From: Canna indica
Lineage: Eukaryota; Streptophyta; Magnoliopsida; Zingiberales; Cannaceae
Assembly (NCBI GenBank): GCA_034359265.1
Contig: CP136896.1
Coordinates: 3,751,501-3,815,500, forward strand
Length of the DNA stretch: 64,000 bases
Reading direction: 5' to 3'
In this document: positions 1 through 10,040 of the stretch, piece by piece
How the letters are laid out: the number at the start of each line of letters is the position of its first letter
Numbering within the stretch: position 1 is the first letter of the stretch
Translations under genes and position numbers: made by a program
Notes under the pieces: generated by a model
What the model was told of the DNA's origin: nothing
The model's input: only the letters and a program-made list of their open reading frames with translations
Database searches by the model: none

Positions 1-802
1 TCCCGAACTTCGATTGTGATGAAAAAAAAACTCCTGAACTTTAATTGTGATGAAAAAAAACCCCAATGACAAACATGTATGCGGTAAATAAAATGCAACC
101 ACAACATGCCGATAATATATACAAGACAATCATAAAACATAATAAAAATCTTTTTCCACTTTACAATAAAGTTCCTTTGGGGTCGACGCCATTGACAATA
201 TTTACCCAATTGCATATACAGTTGTGGAGATTGAAAACAAATATTCTTGTAGATGGTTCATTGGCTTATTGTTGAAAGATATTGGTTATGTGGAACAAAT
301 GGGTTGGACCTTTAAGTGTTGTCAATGGCGTCGATCCCAATGAAACTTAAAGTTCATGAGTTTATTCGCATCACAATCAAAGTTCATGAAGGTTTTTGTA
401 TTACAATCAATGTTTAGGAGTTTTTTTTAATAGCACTACAAGTTGATAGAGAGAATTTTTTAAATGAATATTTATTAGAATATTTATACATTATTTATTT
501 ATTTTTTTAAATATATATATTAAATATGACGTGGAAAATAAATTACACATGAACAAATGAGGTGTTGACATATAGCTATAAAGTAGAATCCTGTTAAAAG
601 GTTAATGGATAGATGACGAAATAAGGTTTTTATGCTAATTTTTAATACTTCGTGAGGTTTTTTATGCTGGCATGTGATTTTTATGGCATGTGATTTTTAT
701 GCTAGTTTTTAATAGTTTGTGGGGTTTTTTTTCAAGTTTTTAAAGTTTTTGAATTTTTTTATTAATTAAGCAAATGCTCCGGAGACTTTTTGTCCTTTAC
801 TT
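1..802. mobile_element. Mutator-like foldback element, right portion (copy M1)
   Basis: The window opens inside a non-autonomous element whose complete form is seen at 5347-6455. Short units of about 30 bases resembling AACTTTAATTGTGATG run first in one orientation (1-60) and then in reverse complement (about 340-430), followed by the AT-rich outer arm ending in CCTTTACTT at 802. TTTCTAAAA follows at 803-811, the same nine bases that flank the complete copy. The left arm lies mostly outside the window. No coding capacity is apparent; the short reading frame near 66-275 lies in the loop and recurs in every copy. Confidence 0.7.
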
Positions 803-1567
803 TTTCTAAAAATATAATTTATTAAATAAATTTAATATAATTTGTTATTTTAAAATGGTGAAAATATAAAATATACTATGCATTTAGAAATTTGGGAAAA
901 CTATAAATATATTTTAAAATTTGGGAAAATCATAATTGTTTTGGCTAACTTCCCAAATTAGCCCTTAATTTTCATATCCCAACAGGTTTATTTTAAAATC
1001 GGTGTTGATTCTGATTTAAATTTTTTCTTGAACGATTCAATGTAAAATCAGTTCTACATATGCAAAAGTCCGGGGGTAAAATCTGAATTTTTATGTTAAA
1101 AATTTTGGATCTAGAAATTTTCAGATTCATGTATTTGGGAATTTTTTGTATTCATATTATGATTTTGGTAGGGGTGAGCATCGGTTATGTCGGGTTTTGA
1201 ACCGACCCAACTCGAATAAGGAGGCTCCTACACTACCCAATCCTACCCGAATAAGATTTCGGGGCTGACCCAATTAATCCGAATTTCCTTTTTAAAAAAT
1301 AAGAAAAATCAGAAGTAATAATAATAATAAAAAGATAAAAAAATCTCCAATTGTGAAAATGGTGAAAAAACAAGGTGAAAAAAATTATCTTATAAATATG
1401 ACCCTAGCAAAATATTTACCCAAAATCATAATATGGATTTTAGAAATTCCCAGATTCATAACTTTTAACTCAAAAATATCGATTTTACCCCAAATAACCA
1501 GATCTACATATGCAAAAGTCGGAGGTAAAATCGGTATTATTATGTTAAAAGTTATGGATCCAAAAAT

Positions 1568-1571
<4 letters not shown>
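803..1571. repeat. Shared flank repeat with embedded hAT-MITE fragment
   Basis: This stretch follows each Mutator-like copy (also near 6465, 8168 and 62414). It contains a TTTGGGAAAA-rich segment, then TAGGGGTGAGCATCGG at about 1172, which is the terminal sequence of the hAT MITE seen whole at 9407-9961. GACCCGA-type subterminal sequence and a segment around 1353-1570 that recurs at 7006, 8707, 9186 and 62955 follow. The reading frames on both strands here are repeat sequence, not genes. Confidence 0.65.

Positions 1572-1598
<27 letters not shown>
1572..1598. repeat. (AT)n microsatellite at an element junction
   Basis: A run of alternating AT joins the hAT-flank segment ending in AATTTTCATATA to the truncated left arm of the next Mutator-like copy. 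A second AT run lies at about 1629-1680 inside that arm. Copies at 7226 and 63173 have different run lengths at the same junction. Confidence 0.8.
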
Positions 1599-1602
<4 letters not shown>

Positions 1603-1623
1603 GTTCATGTGTAATTTTTTCCA

Positions 1624-1683
<60 letters not shown>

Positions 1684-2340
1684 TAAATATTTGAAAAAAT
1701 ATTTTTTAAAAAATTTATCTCTCTCAACTTGCAGTGTTATGCAAAAAAACTCTTGAACTTTAATTGCGATGAAAAAAGCCCCCAAAACTTTAATTATGAT
1801 GCGAAAAAACTCATGAACTTCGATTGTGATGTAAAAAAACTCCCGAACTTTGATTGTAATGAAAAAAAAACTCCTGAACTTTAATTGTGATGAAAAAAAA
1901 TCCCAATGACAAACATGTATGCGGTAAATAAAATGCAACCACAACATGCCGATAATATATACAAGACAATCATAAAACATACTAAAAATCTTTTTCCACT
2001 TTACAATAAAGTTCCTTTGGGGTCGACGCCATTGACAATATCTACCCAATTGCATATGCGGTTGTGGAGATTAAAAACAAAGATTCTTGTAGATGGATCA
2101 TTGGCTTGTTGTTGAAAGATATTGGTTATGTGGAACAAATGGGTTGGACCTTTAAGTGTTGTCATTGGCATCGATCCCAACGAAACATAAAGTTCATGGG
2201 TTTTTTTGCATCACAATCAAAGTTCACAGAGGTTTTTGTATTACAATCAAAGTTTATGAGTTTTTTTTAATAGCACTACAAGTTGATAGAGAGAATTTTT
2301 TAAATGAATATTTATTAGAATATTAATACATTTTTTTATT

Positions 2341-2384
<44 letters not shown>

Positions 2385-2575
2385 TATGACGTGGAAAATA
2401 AATTACACATGAACAAATGTGGTATTGACATGTAGCTATAAAGTAGAATCCTATTAAAAAGTTAATGTAGAGATGATGACATAAGGTTTTTATGCTAGTT
2501 TTTAATAGTTCGTGAGGTTTTTTGCAAGTTTTTAAAGTTTATAAATTTTTATATTAATTATAAAGTAGAATTTTT
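1599..2575. mobile_element. Mutator-like foldback element, truncated (copy M2)
   Basis: The left arm begins abruptly after an AT run with TTTGTTCATGTGTAATTT and continues through CTCTCTCAACTTGCAGTG and five units like AACTTTAATTGCGATG. The loop (about 1905-2190) and the inverted right arm follow. The right end is replaced near 2560-2600 by a jump into the flank repeat, so the GGTAAAGG terminus is missing. The loop is about 1,840 bases from the equivalent loop of M1, which makes M1 and M2 a tandem repeat. Confidence 0.65.
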
Positions 2576-2599
2576 ATGTAGCTATAAAGTAGAATCCTA

Positions 2600-2872
2600 T
2601 TATAAATTTTTTCTTGAACGATTCAATGTAAAATCAGTTCTACATATGCAAAAGTCCGGGGCTAAAATCGGAATTTTTATGTTAAAAATTTTGGATCTAG
2701 AAATTTTCAGATTCATGTATTTGAGAATTTTTTGTATTCATATTATGATTTTGGTAGGGGTGAGCATCGGTTAGGTCGGGTTTTGACCCGACCCAACTCG
2801 AATACGGAGGCTCTTACACCACCCAATCCTACCCGAATAAGATTTCGGGGCTGACCCGATTAATTCGAATAG
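2600..2872. repeat. Flank repeat and hAT-MITE left fragment
   Basis: Sequence from TTTTTTCTTGAACGATTC through TAGGGGTGAGCATCGG (about 2756) to GACCCGATTAATTCGAA repeats the flank described at 803-1571 and 8390-8640. It stops where the palindrome cluster begins, which makes this the left boundary of the LTP-bearing block. Confidence 0.6.
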
Positions 2873-2880
2873 CATGATAT

Positions 2881-3405
2881 TCTCAGCATGCTCTCACAGC
2901 ATGCTGAGTGAATTCTCAGCATGCTGAGAATTCAGCATGCTATCTCAGCTCTCTCAGCATGTTGAGTGTGCTGTGGAATTCTCAGCATGCTATCTTAACT
3001 CTCTCAGCTCTTTCAGCATGCTGAGTGTGCTGTGGAATTCTCAGCAAGCTCTCACAACATACTGAGTGCATTCTCAGCATGCTATCTCAGCTCTCTCAGC
3101 ATGCTGAGAGCATGGAATACTCAGCATGTTGTTAAATTCTCATCATGCTATTGTTACAATTCAGCATGCTGGATTAAAATTAAACTTGAACTTGTTGCTT
3201 TTATGCACATTTAACTTGGTAAATTAAACTTGCTGAGAATGAACATGTTGGGAATTCATTCTCAGAATCTCACCATGCTGAATTCAATTCTCAGCATGCT
3301 GAGTGAATTCCAATTCTCAGCTGTGAATTCAGCATGCTGAGTCAATTCTCAGCATGCGTGAATTCTCAGCATGCTATTGATATAATTCAGCATGCTGCAT
3401 TGTTA
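2881..3405. repeat. GCATGC palindrome cluster
   Basis: Irregular array built from the palindrome CTCAGCATGCTGAG and its relatives (AATTCTCAGCATGCT, TTCAGCATGCTGA, CTCTCTCAGCATG). I count about 14 GCATGC sites in roughly 520 bases, where chance would give far fewer than one. Spacing is variable, so this is not a simple tandem satellite. A gap of about 90 bases (around 3175-3260) is poor in the motif. The cluster recurs at 58757-59275 with a different number of units. It has no credible coding capacity and its function is unknown. Confidence 0.85.
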
Positions 3406-3780
3406 GGTATTTCTCATTTGATTGAGTTACAAACTTTATTTACAACTTCAGAGTGTCAGTTTATTATTTTGCATCGAGTTACAAACATCGTATTCCTCAT
3501 TTCATTGCCTCATTATTTTTTTTGTTTCTACATGCAGGTAAAACGATGAAGTGCATGGATCAGCTTTTTGGAAAAACTTATCTTATGTATTTGAAACTTT
3601 GAAACTTTGTAAATATTTGAATAACACAATGTATTTCGAAATTACTGGCCGGTATACAATGATTTCTTATGTGTGTGGATTTTAATGTGTGATTCAAAAA
3701 TTATTTTTCAGATTTCGTGTGATCAAATTATCTTATATGTGATTTCATTATTTGAGGATTTATTAGGTACACAATAATGA
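3406..3780. other. No gene recognised between palindrome cluster and CACTA end
   Basis: AT-rich sequence with no coding signal. TTTCTACATGCAG followed by GTAAAACGATGAAG near 3524-3550 resembles a splice acceptor and may be a relic of an exon of the element to its right. The right-end copy (59276-59640) is nearly identical apart from a few bases missing near 3648. Confidence 0.4.
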
Positions 3781-4051
3781 ACAATTGGTAAATTCTAATT
3801 CCAACGGATTTACCAACAAATAATTTTTATTGTTGGTATTACCGACAGATGCATATATATGTTGGTATTACCAACAGATAGGTTTTCGTTGGTATTACCA
3901 ACAGATTAATTAAAATCCGTCGGTATTATCGAGGAGCCTTTTACCGACGGATTTTACCGACAGTCACTCCGTCAGTAACAATATTACCGACGGATTTTTG
4001 GGTATTACCGACGGATTTGGTCCGTTGGTAATACCCTATTTTCTTGTAGTG
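3781..4051. mobile_element. CACTA-type transposon right terminus
   Basis: Read on the minus strand the segment starts CACTACAAGAAAATAGGG, a typical plant CACTA terminus. It is followed by many subterminal copies of ATCCGTCGGTAATA and ACCAACAGATA in both orientations, the expected transposase-binding arrangement. The matching left terminus was not found, so the element is truncated or rearranged. Compared with the duplicate at 59640-60008, this copy lacks 90 bases between two ACAGAT repeats. Confidence 0.75.
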
Positions 4052-4605
4052 TTATAATTTTCGGATTTTGATTTTAGTCCTCGTAGCTTACTCGGATTTT
4101 GATTTTAGTTCTCATAATTTACTTGAATTTTAATTTTAGTCATCATAATTTATTCGGATTTTAGTTTTAATCCCCATAGGTAAAAAAAGTTATGGATATG
4201 AAAATTCTCATATCCTTGTTATAGATCATTGAACTTTTATATCTTTTTTATGAATCATTGAATTTTCATATCCTTGTTATGGATCATGAAAATTAATTTC
4301 AGATCCTTGTTATGGATATGAGAATTTTCCTAATCCATATTATAATTTAGTTAAATTACTCAAATGAAATCGGATTATAATTATTTTCTTCTGCATATCG
4401 ATACAATTATTGAAAGATCGATCCAGTGAAGTCGCAACACTCAAATACACTGAATCTGCTCAATACAATCAATCAACCAAAATTCATCGAGGAAGAAATT
4501 AAGCAACACCTTCATCAAAGATGCTACTTTGACTTGCTTCCTATCATTATTAATTATTCCTTACAAGAAGAATTAAAACCCCTGGCTCCTCATCTTCTCC
4601 ATCAC

Positions 4606-5038
4606 TCAAGCGGATAAAGGAACAGTAAAGCCTGCAGATCCAACACACACCCATAATTAACAATAAATCAAAAGAAACAATGAACAAACTAATGATTAAA
4701 ATCGATCAACTTATAGATAGATACTTACTTCCACACTTGGATCCTTTCTTCATGGGGTTGCCGCATTTATTTGCCACGTAGACTGCCTTGTCAAAGCTCA
4801 TGGTCTGCTCAATCCCTGACGGTATGTTGTCGCACAAGCATGGAATGTTCAGTGTGGACACAATAGCACAGCAGTCCGTCGAGGGGTCAACTATTGGCCC
4901 TGCAGGAATCACGTAGTCAACGCACTTGCTGATGAGATCTTCGACGTCAACGCCGCAGAGCGAAGAAATCTGCGCGTTTGCTGCAGCAGCAATAACGAGG
5001 AGGACGAAGAGGATGACGGGAAGCCTCTTTTCTGCCAT
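4606..5038 (-). CDS. DIR1-like non-specific lipid-transfer protein, two exons
   Basis: Small secreted lipid-binding protein, related to DIR1-type LTPs that carry lipids in the apoplast and can act in systemic defence signalling (family knowledge; role here inferred). Exon 1 is 5038-4729. The intron (4728-4632) has GTAAGT and TGCAG borders. Exon 2 is 4631-4606 and gives the C-terminus CGSFTVPLSA. Unspliced reading would end in KYLSIS; the spliced end matches the usual CGSYTVPP-like tail better. The protein has 111 residues: a signal peptide of about 22 residues ending ANA, then eight cysteines at 28, 39, 56, 57, 67, 69, 92 and 102 in the order C-C-CC-CXC-C-C. The first ATG is the only one giving the signal peptide. 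The gene is intact, unlike everything around it, and has an identical coding copy at 60563-60995. Confidence 0.9.
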
Positions 5039-5111
5039 TGTTGACGCCTCTCGAGCTCTCGGAGTTGCTCTGATGGTGGGGTTACGGTTTGGGGGAGGAG
5101 AATTATGATGC

Positions 5112-5132
5112 CATATATAGACGTCATATTGG
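5112..5132 (-). promoter_or_regulatory. Probable LTP core promoter
   Basis: On the minus strand, about 75-95 bases before the ATG, the order is CCAAT (5132-5128), TGACGTC (5126-5120) and TATATATGG (5119-5111). A CAAT-like box, a TGACG-type bZIP/TGA site and a TATA box at normal spacing suggest the transcription start lies near 5080-5085. TGACG sites are typical of salicylate-responsive promoters; response here is inference only. The same sequence precedes the right-hand copy. Confidence 0.6.
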
Positions 5133-5346
5133 CAGCTCCTGAGAAATATTTCCTTTTAAGGCAATTGATTTTGATTCCGAGATGAGAACTGAGAAGGTTG
5201 GTATAAAGAATTATATAATTGAGATGAATGCAATTAAAATATTTTGCTGATCCGGGTATTATTTAATATTTTAATGTCAGCATATCGTGTTTTACATGAA
5301 AACAAATAATGAATTGATTACCGAAGGATATAGTAAATTTCTAAAA

Positions 5347-6455
5347 GGGTAAAGGAAAAAAAAATTGCTGAGCTTTAGCCTAATTAATAAAAAAAATTCA
5401 TCAACTTTAAAAATTTGTAAAAAATTCTACGGACTATTAAAAATTAGCAAAAAAAATTTATATCGCCATCTCTTCGTTAATTTTTTAACAAAATTTCACA
5501 TTATCGTCACGTGACAATATCTCATTTGTCAATATGTAATTTTTTCCATATATATATATATATTATAAATATTCGAGAAAATATTTATTAAAAAATTTCT
5601 CTCTCTCAACTTGCAGTGTTATGCAAAAAAACTCTTGAACTTTAATTGCGATGCAAAAAGCCCCCAAAACTTTAATTATGATGCAAAAAAACTCATGAAC
5701 TTCGATTGTGATGTAAAAAAACTTCCGAACTTTGATTGTGATGAAAAAAAAAACTCATGAACTTTAATTATGATGAAAAAAAACCCAATAACAAACATTT
5801 ATGCGGTAAATAAAATGCAACCACAACAGACCGGTAATATATACAAGACAATTATAAAACATACTAAAAATCTTTTTCCACTTTAAAATAAAGTTTCTTT
5901 GGGGTCGACGCCAATGACAATATCTACCCGATTTCATATGCGGTTATGGAGATTGAAAACAAAGATTCTTGTAGATGGTTCATTAATTGGCTTATTGTTG
6001 AAAGATATTGATTATGTGGAACAAATGGGTTGGACCTTTAAGTGTTGTTATTGGCGTCGATCCCAACGGAACTTAAAGTTCATGAGTTTTTTGTATCACA
6101 ATCAAAGTTCATGGAGGTTTTTGCATTGCAATCAAAGTTTATGAGTTTTTTTGCATAACACTGCATGTTGATAGAGAGAATTTTTAAAATAAATATTTAT
6201 TAGAATATTTATACATTTTTTATTTTTTTAAATATATATATTAAATATGATGTGGAAAATAAACTACACATGAACGAATGAGGTGTTGACATGTGGCGAT
6301 GATGTAGAATCATGTTAAAAAGTTAATGAAGAGATGATGGCATGTGATTTTTATGCTAGTTTTTAATAGTTTGTGGGGGTTTTTTCAAGTTTTTAAAGTT
6401 TATGAATTTTTTTATTAATTAAGCTAAAGTTCCGGAGACTTTTTGTCCTTTACCT
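5347..6455. mobile_element. Complete Mutator-like foldback element with 9-bp target duplication (copy M3)
   Basis: Ends are GGGTAAAGGA at 5347 and TCCTTTACCT at 6455, inverted repeats of each other. Nine identical bases, TTTCTAAAA, flank it (5338-5346 and 6456-6464). The arms are inverted over roughly 400 bases each: outer arm (AGCTTTAGCCTAATTAAT against its complement), the CTCTCTCAACTTGCAGTG segment and a block of about 30-base units. Even the loop holds a second inverted pair (GGGGTCGACGCCAATGACA near 5901 against TTATTGGCGTCGATCCCAA near 6050). A 9-bp duplication and long inverted arms fit the Mutator superfamily. At 1,109 bp and without a transposase it must be non-autonomous. Confidence 0.85.
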
Positions 6456-6464
6456 TTTCTAAAA

Positions 6465-7220
6465 ATATAATTTATTAAATAAATTTAATATAATTTGTTA
6501 TTTTAAAATGGTGAAAATATAAAATATACTATGCATTTAGAAATTTGGGAAAACTATAAATATATTTTAAAATTTGGGAAAATCATAATTGTTTTGGCTA
6601 ACTTCCCAAATTAGCCCTTAATTTTCATATCACAACAGGTTTATTTTAAAATCGGTGTTGATTATTATTTAAATTTTTTCTTGAACGATTCAATGTAAAA
6701 TCAGTTCTACATATGCAAAAGTCCGGGGCTAAAATCGGAATTTTTATGTTAAAAATTTTGGATCTAGAAATTTTTAGATTCATGTATTTGGGAATTTTCT
6801 GTATTCATATTATGATTTTGGTAGGGGTCAGCATCGGTTATGTCGGGTTTTGAACCGACCCAACTCGAATAAGGAGGCTCCTACACTACCCAATCCTACC
6901 CGAATAAGATTTCGGGGCTGACCCAATTAATCCGAATTTCCTTTTTAAAAAATAAGAAAAATCAGAAGTAATAATAATAATAAAAAGATAAAAAAATCTC
7001 CAATTGTGAAAATGGTGAAAAAACAAGGTGAAAAAAATTATCTTATAAATATGACCTTAGCAAAATATTTACCCAGAATCATAATATGGATTTTAGAAAT
7101 TCCCAGATTCATAACTTTTAACTCAAAAATATTGATTTTACCCCAAATAACCAGATCTACATATGCAAAAGTCGGAGGTAAAATCGATATTATTATGTTA
7201 AAAGTTATGGATCCAAAAAT

Positions 7221-7225
<5 letters not shown>
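6465..7225. repeat. Shared flank repeat with hAT-MITE fragment, second occurrence
   Basis: Near-identical to 803-1571: the TTTGGGAAAA segment, TAGGGGT(C/G)AGCATCGG near 6824, the GACCCAACTCGAATAAGG stretch and the 7006-7220 segment ending in AATTTTCATATA. No gene. It links copy M3 to copy M4 and shows that the repeat unit of this region is element plus flank, about 1.7 kb. Confidence 0.65.
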
Positions 7226-7260
<35 letters not shown>

Positions 7261-8158
7261 AATATTCGAAAAAATATTTTTAAAAAAATTTCTCTCTCTC
7301 AACTTGCAGTGTTATGCAAAAAAGCTCTTGAAATTTAATTGCGATGCAAAAAGCCCCCAAAACTTTAATTATGATGCGAAAAAACTCATGAACTTCGATT
7401 GTGATGTAAAAAAACTCCCGAACTTTGATTGTAATGAAAAAAAAACTCTTGAACTTTAATTGTGATGAAAAAAAACCCCAATGACAAACATGTATGCGGT
7501 AAATAAAATACAACCACAACATGCCGGTAATATATACAAGACAATCGTAAAACATACTAAAAATCTTTTTCCACTTTACAATAAAGTTCCTTTGGGGTCG
7601 ACGCCATTGACAATATCTACCCAATTGCATATGCGGTTGTGGAGATTAAAAACAAAGATTCTTGTAGATGGTTCATTGGCTTATTGTTGAAAGATATTGG
7701 TTATGTGGAACAAATGGGTTGGACCTTTAAGTGTTGTCATTAGCATCGATCCCAACGAAACTTAAAGTTCATGGGTTTTTTTGCATCACAATCAAAGTTC
7801 ACGGAGGTTTTTGTATTACAATCAAAGTTTATGAGTTTTTTTTAATAGCACTACAAGTTGATAGAGAGAATTTTTTAAATGAATATTTATTAGAATATTT
7901 ATACATTTTTTTAATTTTTTTAATATATATATATATATATATATTAAATATGACGTGGAAAATAAATTACACATGAACAAATGAGGTGTTGACATGTAGC
8001 TATAAAGTAGAATCCTATTAAAAAGTTAATGGAGAGATGATGACATAAGGTTTTTATGCTAGTTTTTAATAGTTCGTGAGGTTTTTTGCAAGTTTTTAAA
8101 GTTTATAAATTTTTTTATTAATTAAGCTAAAGCTCCGGGGACTTTTTGTCCTTTACCT
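7226..8158. mobile_element. Mutator-like foldback element, left-truncated (copy M4)
   Basis: Begins at an AT run in place of the outer left arm, then has the 30-base units (about 7310-7470), loop, inverted units and the intact right terminus TCCTTTACCT at 8158. TTTCTAAAA follows at 8159-8167. The same truncation at the AT run is seen in M2 and in the copy at 63173, so truncated copies were amplified after the truncation. Confidence 0.7.
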
Positions 8159-8167
8159 TTTCTAAAA

Positions 8168-9406
8168 ATATAATTTATTAAATAAATTTAATATAATTTG
8201 TTATTTTAAAATGGTGAAAATATTAAATATACTATGCATTTAGAAATTTGGGAAAACTATAAATATATTTTTAAATTTGGGAAAATCATAATTGTTTTGG
8301 CTAACTTCCCAAATTAGCCCTTAATTTTCATATCCCAACAGGTTTATTTTAAAAATCGGTGTTGATTCTGATTTAAATTTTTTCTTGAACGATTCAATGT
8401 AAAATCAGTCCTACATATGCAAAAGTCCGGGGCTAAAATCGGAATTTTTATGTTAAAAATTTTGGATCTAGAAATTTTCAGATTCTTGTATTTGAGAATT
8501 TTCTGTATTCATATTATGATTTTGGTAGGGGTGAGCATCGGTTAGGTCGGGTTTTGACCCGACCCAACTCGAATACGGAGGCTCTTACACCACCCAATCC
8601 TACCCGAATAAGATTTCGGGGCTGACCCGATTAATTCGAATTTTTTTAAAAAAAATTAGAAAAATTAAAATTAATAATAATAAAAAGACAAAAAAATTCT
8701 CCAATTGTGAAGATGGGAAAAAACAAGATGAAAAAAAATGATATTATAAATATGACCCTAGCAAAACATTTACCCAAAATCATAATATGGATTTTAGAAA
8801 TTCCCAGATTCATAACTTTTAACTCAAAAATATCGATTTTACCCCAAATAACCAGATCTACATATGCAAAACTCAGAGGTAAAATCGGTATTTTTATGTT
8901 AAAAGTTATGGATCCAAAAATTTTCAGATTCATGTATTTGGAAATTTTCTGCATTGGTTGGGTCCGGTCAAAACCCGACCCGACCCGAATAAGGAGACTC
9001 CACCACCCGACCCTTCCCGTATAAGATTTCAGGGCCCAATCCAATTAACCCAAATAAAATTCGGCCAGACCCGATTAACCCGAATATCCTTTTTAAAAAA
9101 TAAGAAAAATCAAAATTAATAATAATAAAAAGACAAAAAAAATCTCAAATTGTGAAGATGGTGGAAAAAAAATGATGTTATAAATATGACCCTAGCAAAA
9201 CATTTACCCAAAATCATAATATGGATTTCAAAAATTCTCGGATTCATAACTTTTAACTCAAAAATGTCGATTTTACACCAAATAACCAGATCTACAAATG
9301 CAAAAGTCGGAGGTAAAGTCGGCATTTTTATGTTAAAAGTTATGAATCTAGAAATTTCCAGATTCATGTATTTGAGAATTTTTCTGTATTCATATTATGG
9401 TTTTGG
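8168..9406. repeat. Tandem repeat of about 470 bp made from hAT-MITE flank
   Basis: A unit holding GTGAAGATGG, ATGACCCTAGCAAAACATTT, CCAAATAACCAGATCTAC, TTATGTTAAAAGTTATG and GACCCGAATAAGG occurs twice in succession (about 8700-9030 and 9150-9480). A degenerate third part lies inside the MITE near 9620-9670. Open frames on both strands follow the repeat and change with it, so none is accepted as a gene. Confidence 0.7.
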
Positions 9407-9961
9407 TAGGGGTGAGCATCGGTCAGGTCGGATCAAAACACGACCCGACCCGAATAAGGAGGCTCCTACACCACCTGACCCTACCCGAATAAGATTTCAG
9501 AGCCCGATCCGATTAACCCAAATAAAATCGGGCCCGGACACGATTAACCAAAATTTCCTTTTTAAAAAATAAAATAAAATAATCAAAATTAATAATAATA
9601 AAGGAAAAAAAAAATCTCAACTTGTGAAGATGATGAAAAAAAATGATATTATAAATATGACACTAGCAAAGAGTTGAAACATAAGACCTCCAAATTTCAT
9701 GTCCAACCTTCTAACCACTAAGCCAACATCATTTTTCATACCTATAATATACATAAATATATATATATATATATTTAGCTACATTTTGGGTTGGGTCGGG
9801 TATATCAAGGTTTTCACCTGACCCGACACGAATAAGTAGTATGAAATTTTTAAAACTCAAACCCGACCCGACCCAACTTACATGAATAACTCGACCCGAA
9901 TTGAATTTTTGGGTTGATTTTTTCAAGTTATTCGGGTCGGTTCGAGTTTTGCTCACCCCTA
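9407..9961. mobile_element. hAT-type MITE with 8-bp target duplication
   Basis: Terminal inverted repeats TAGGGGTGAGCA and TGCTCACCCCTA bound a 555-bp non-coding element. Its subterminal sequence is rich in GACCCGACCCGAATAA and the inverse GGTTGGGTCGGGT. The flanking bases GGTTTTGG occur at 9399-9406 and again at 9962-9969, an exact 8-bp duplication as expected for hAT transposition. An internal AT microsatellite lies near 9756-9772. Many partial copies of its left end occur in the first 9 kb and at 62772. Confidence 0.88.
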
Positions 9962-10040
9962 GGTTTTGGTTGAATGCTCAAGGTTTTTCATAGGAATATT
10001 TTATTAGCATTTCAAAATATAATAATAACATACTTATAAT

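Noticed and set aside
66..275. Recurring 69-codon frame (also 1906, 7481, 63414)
   Set aside because: Loop of the Mutator-like element; conserved only because the element is duplicated, and no protein motif is visible.
1353..1694. Long frames ending in alternating Tyr-Ile, also at 7006 and 62955
   Set aside because: Repeat sequence running into an AT microsatellite; the frame changes between copies.
2881..3405. CRISPR-like array
   Set aside because: Units are palindromic and irregular, with no constant-length spacers, and this is a plant nuclear context.
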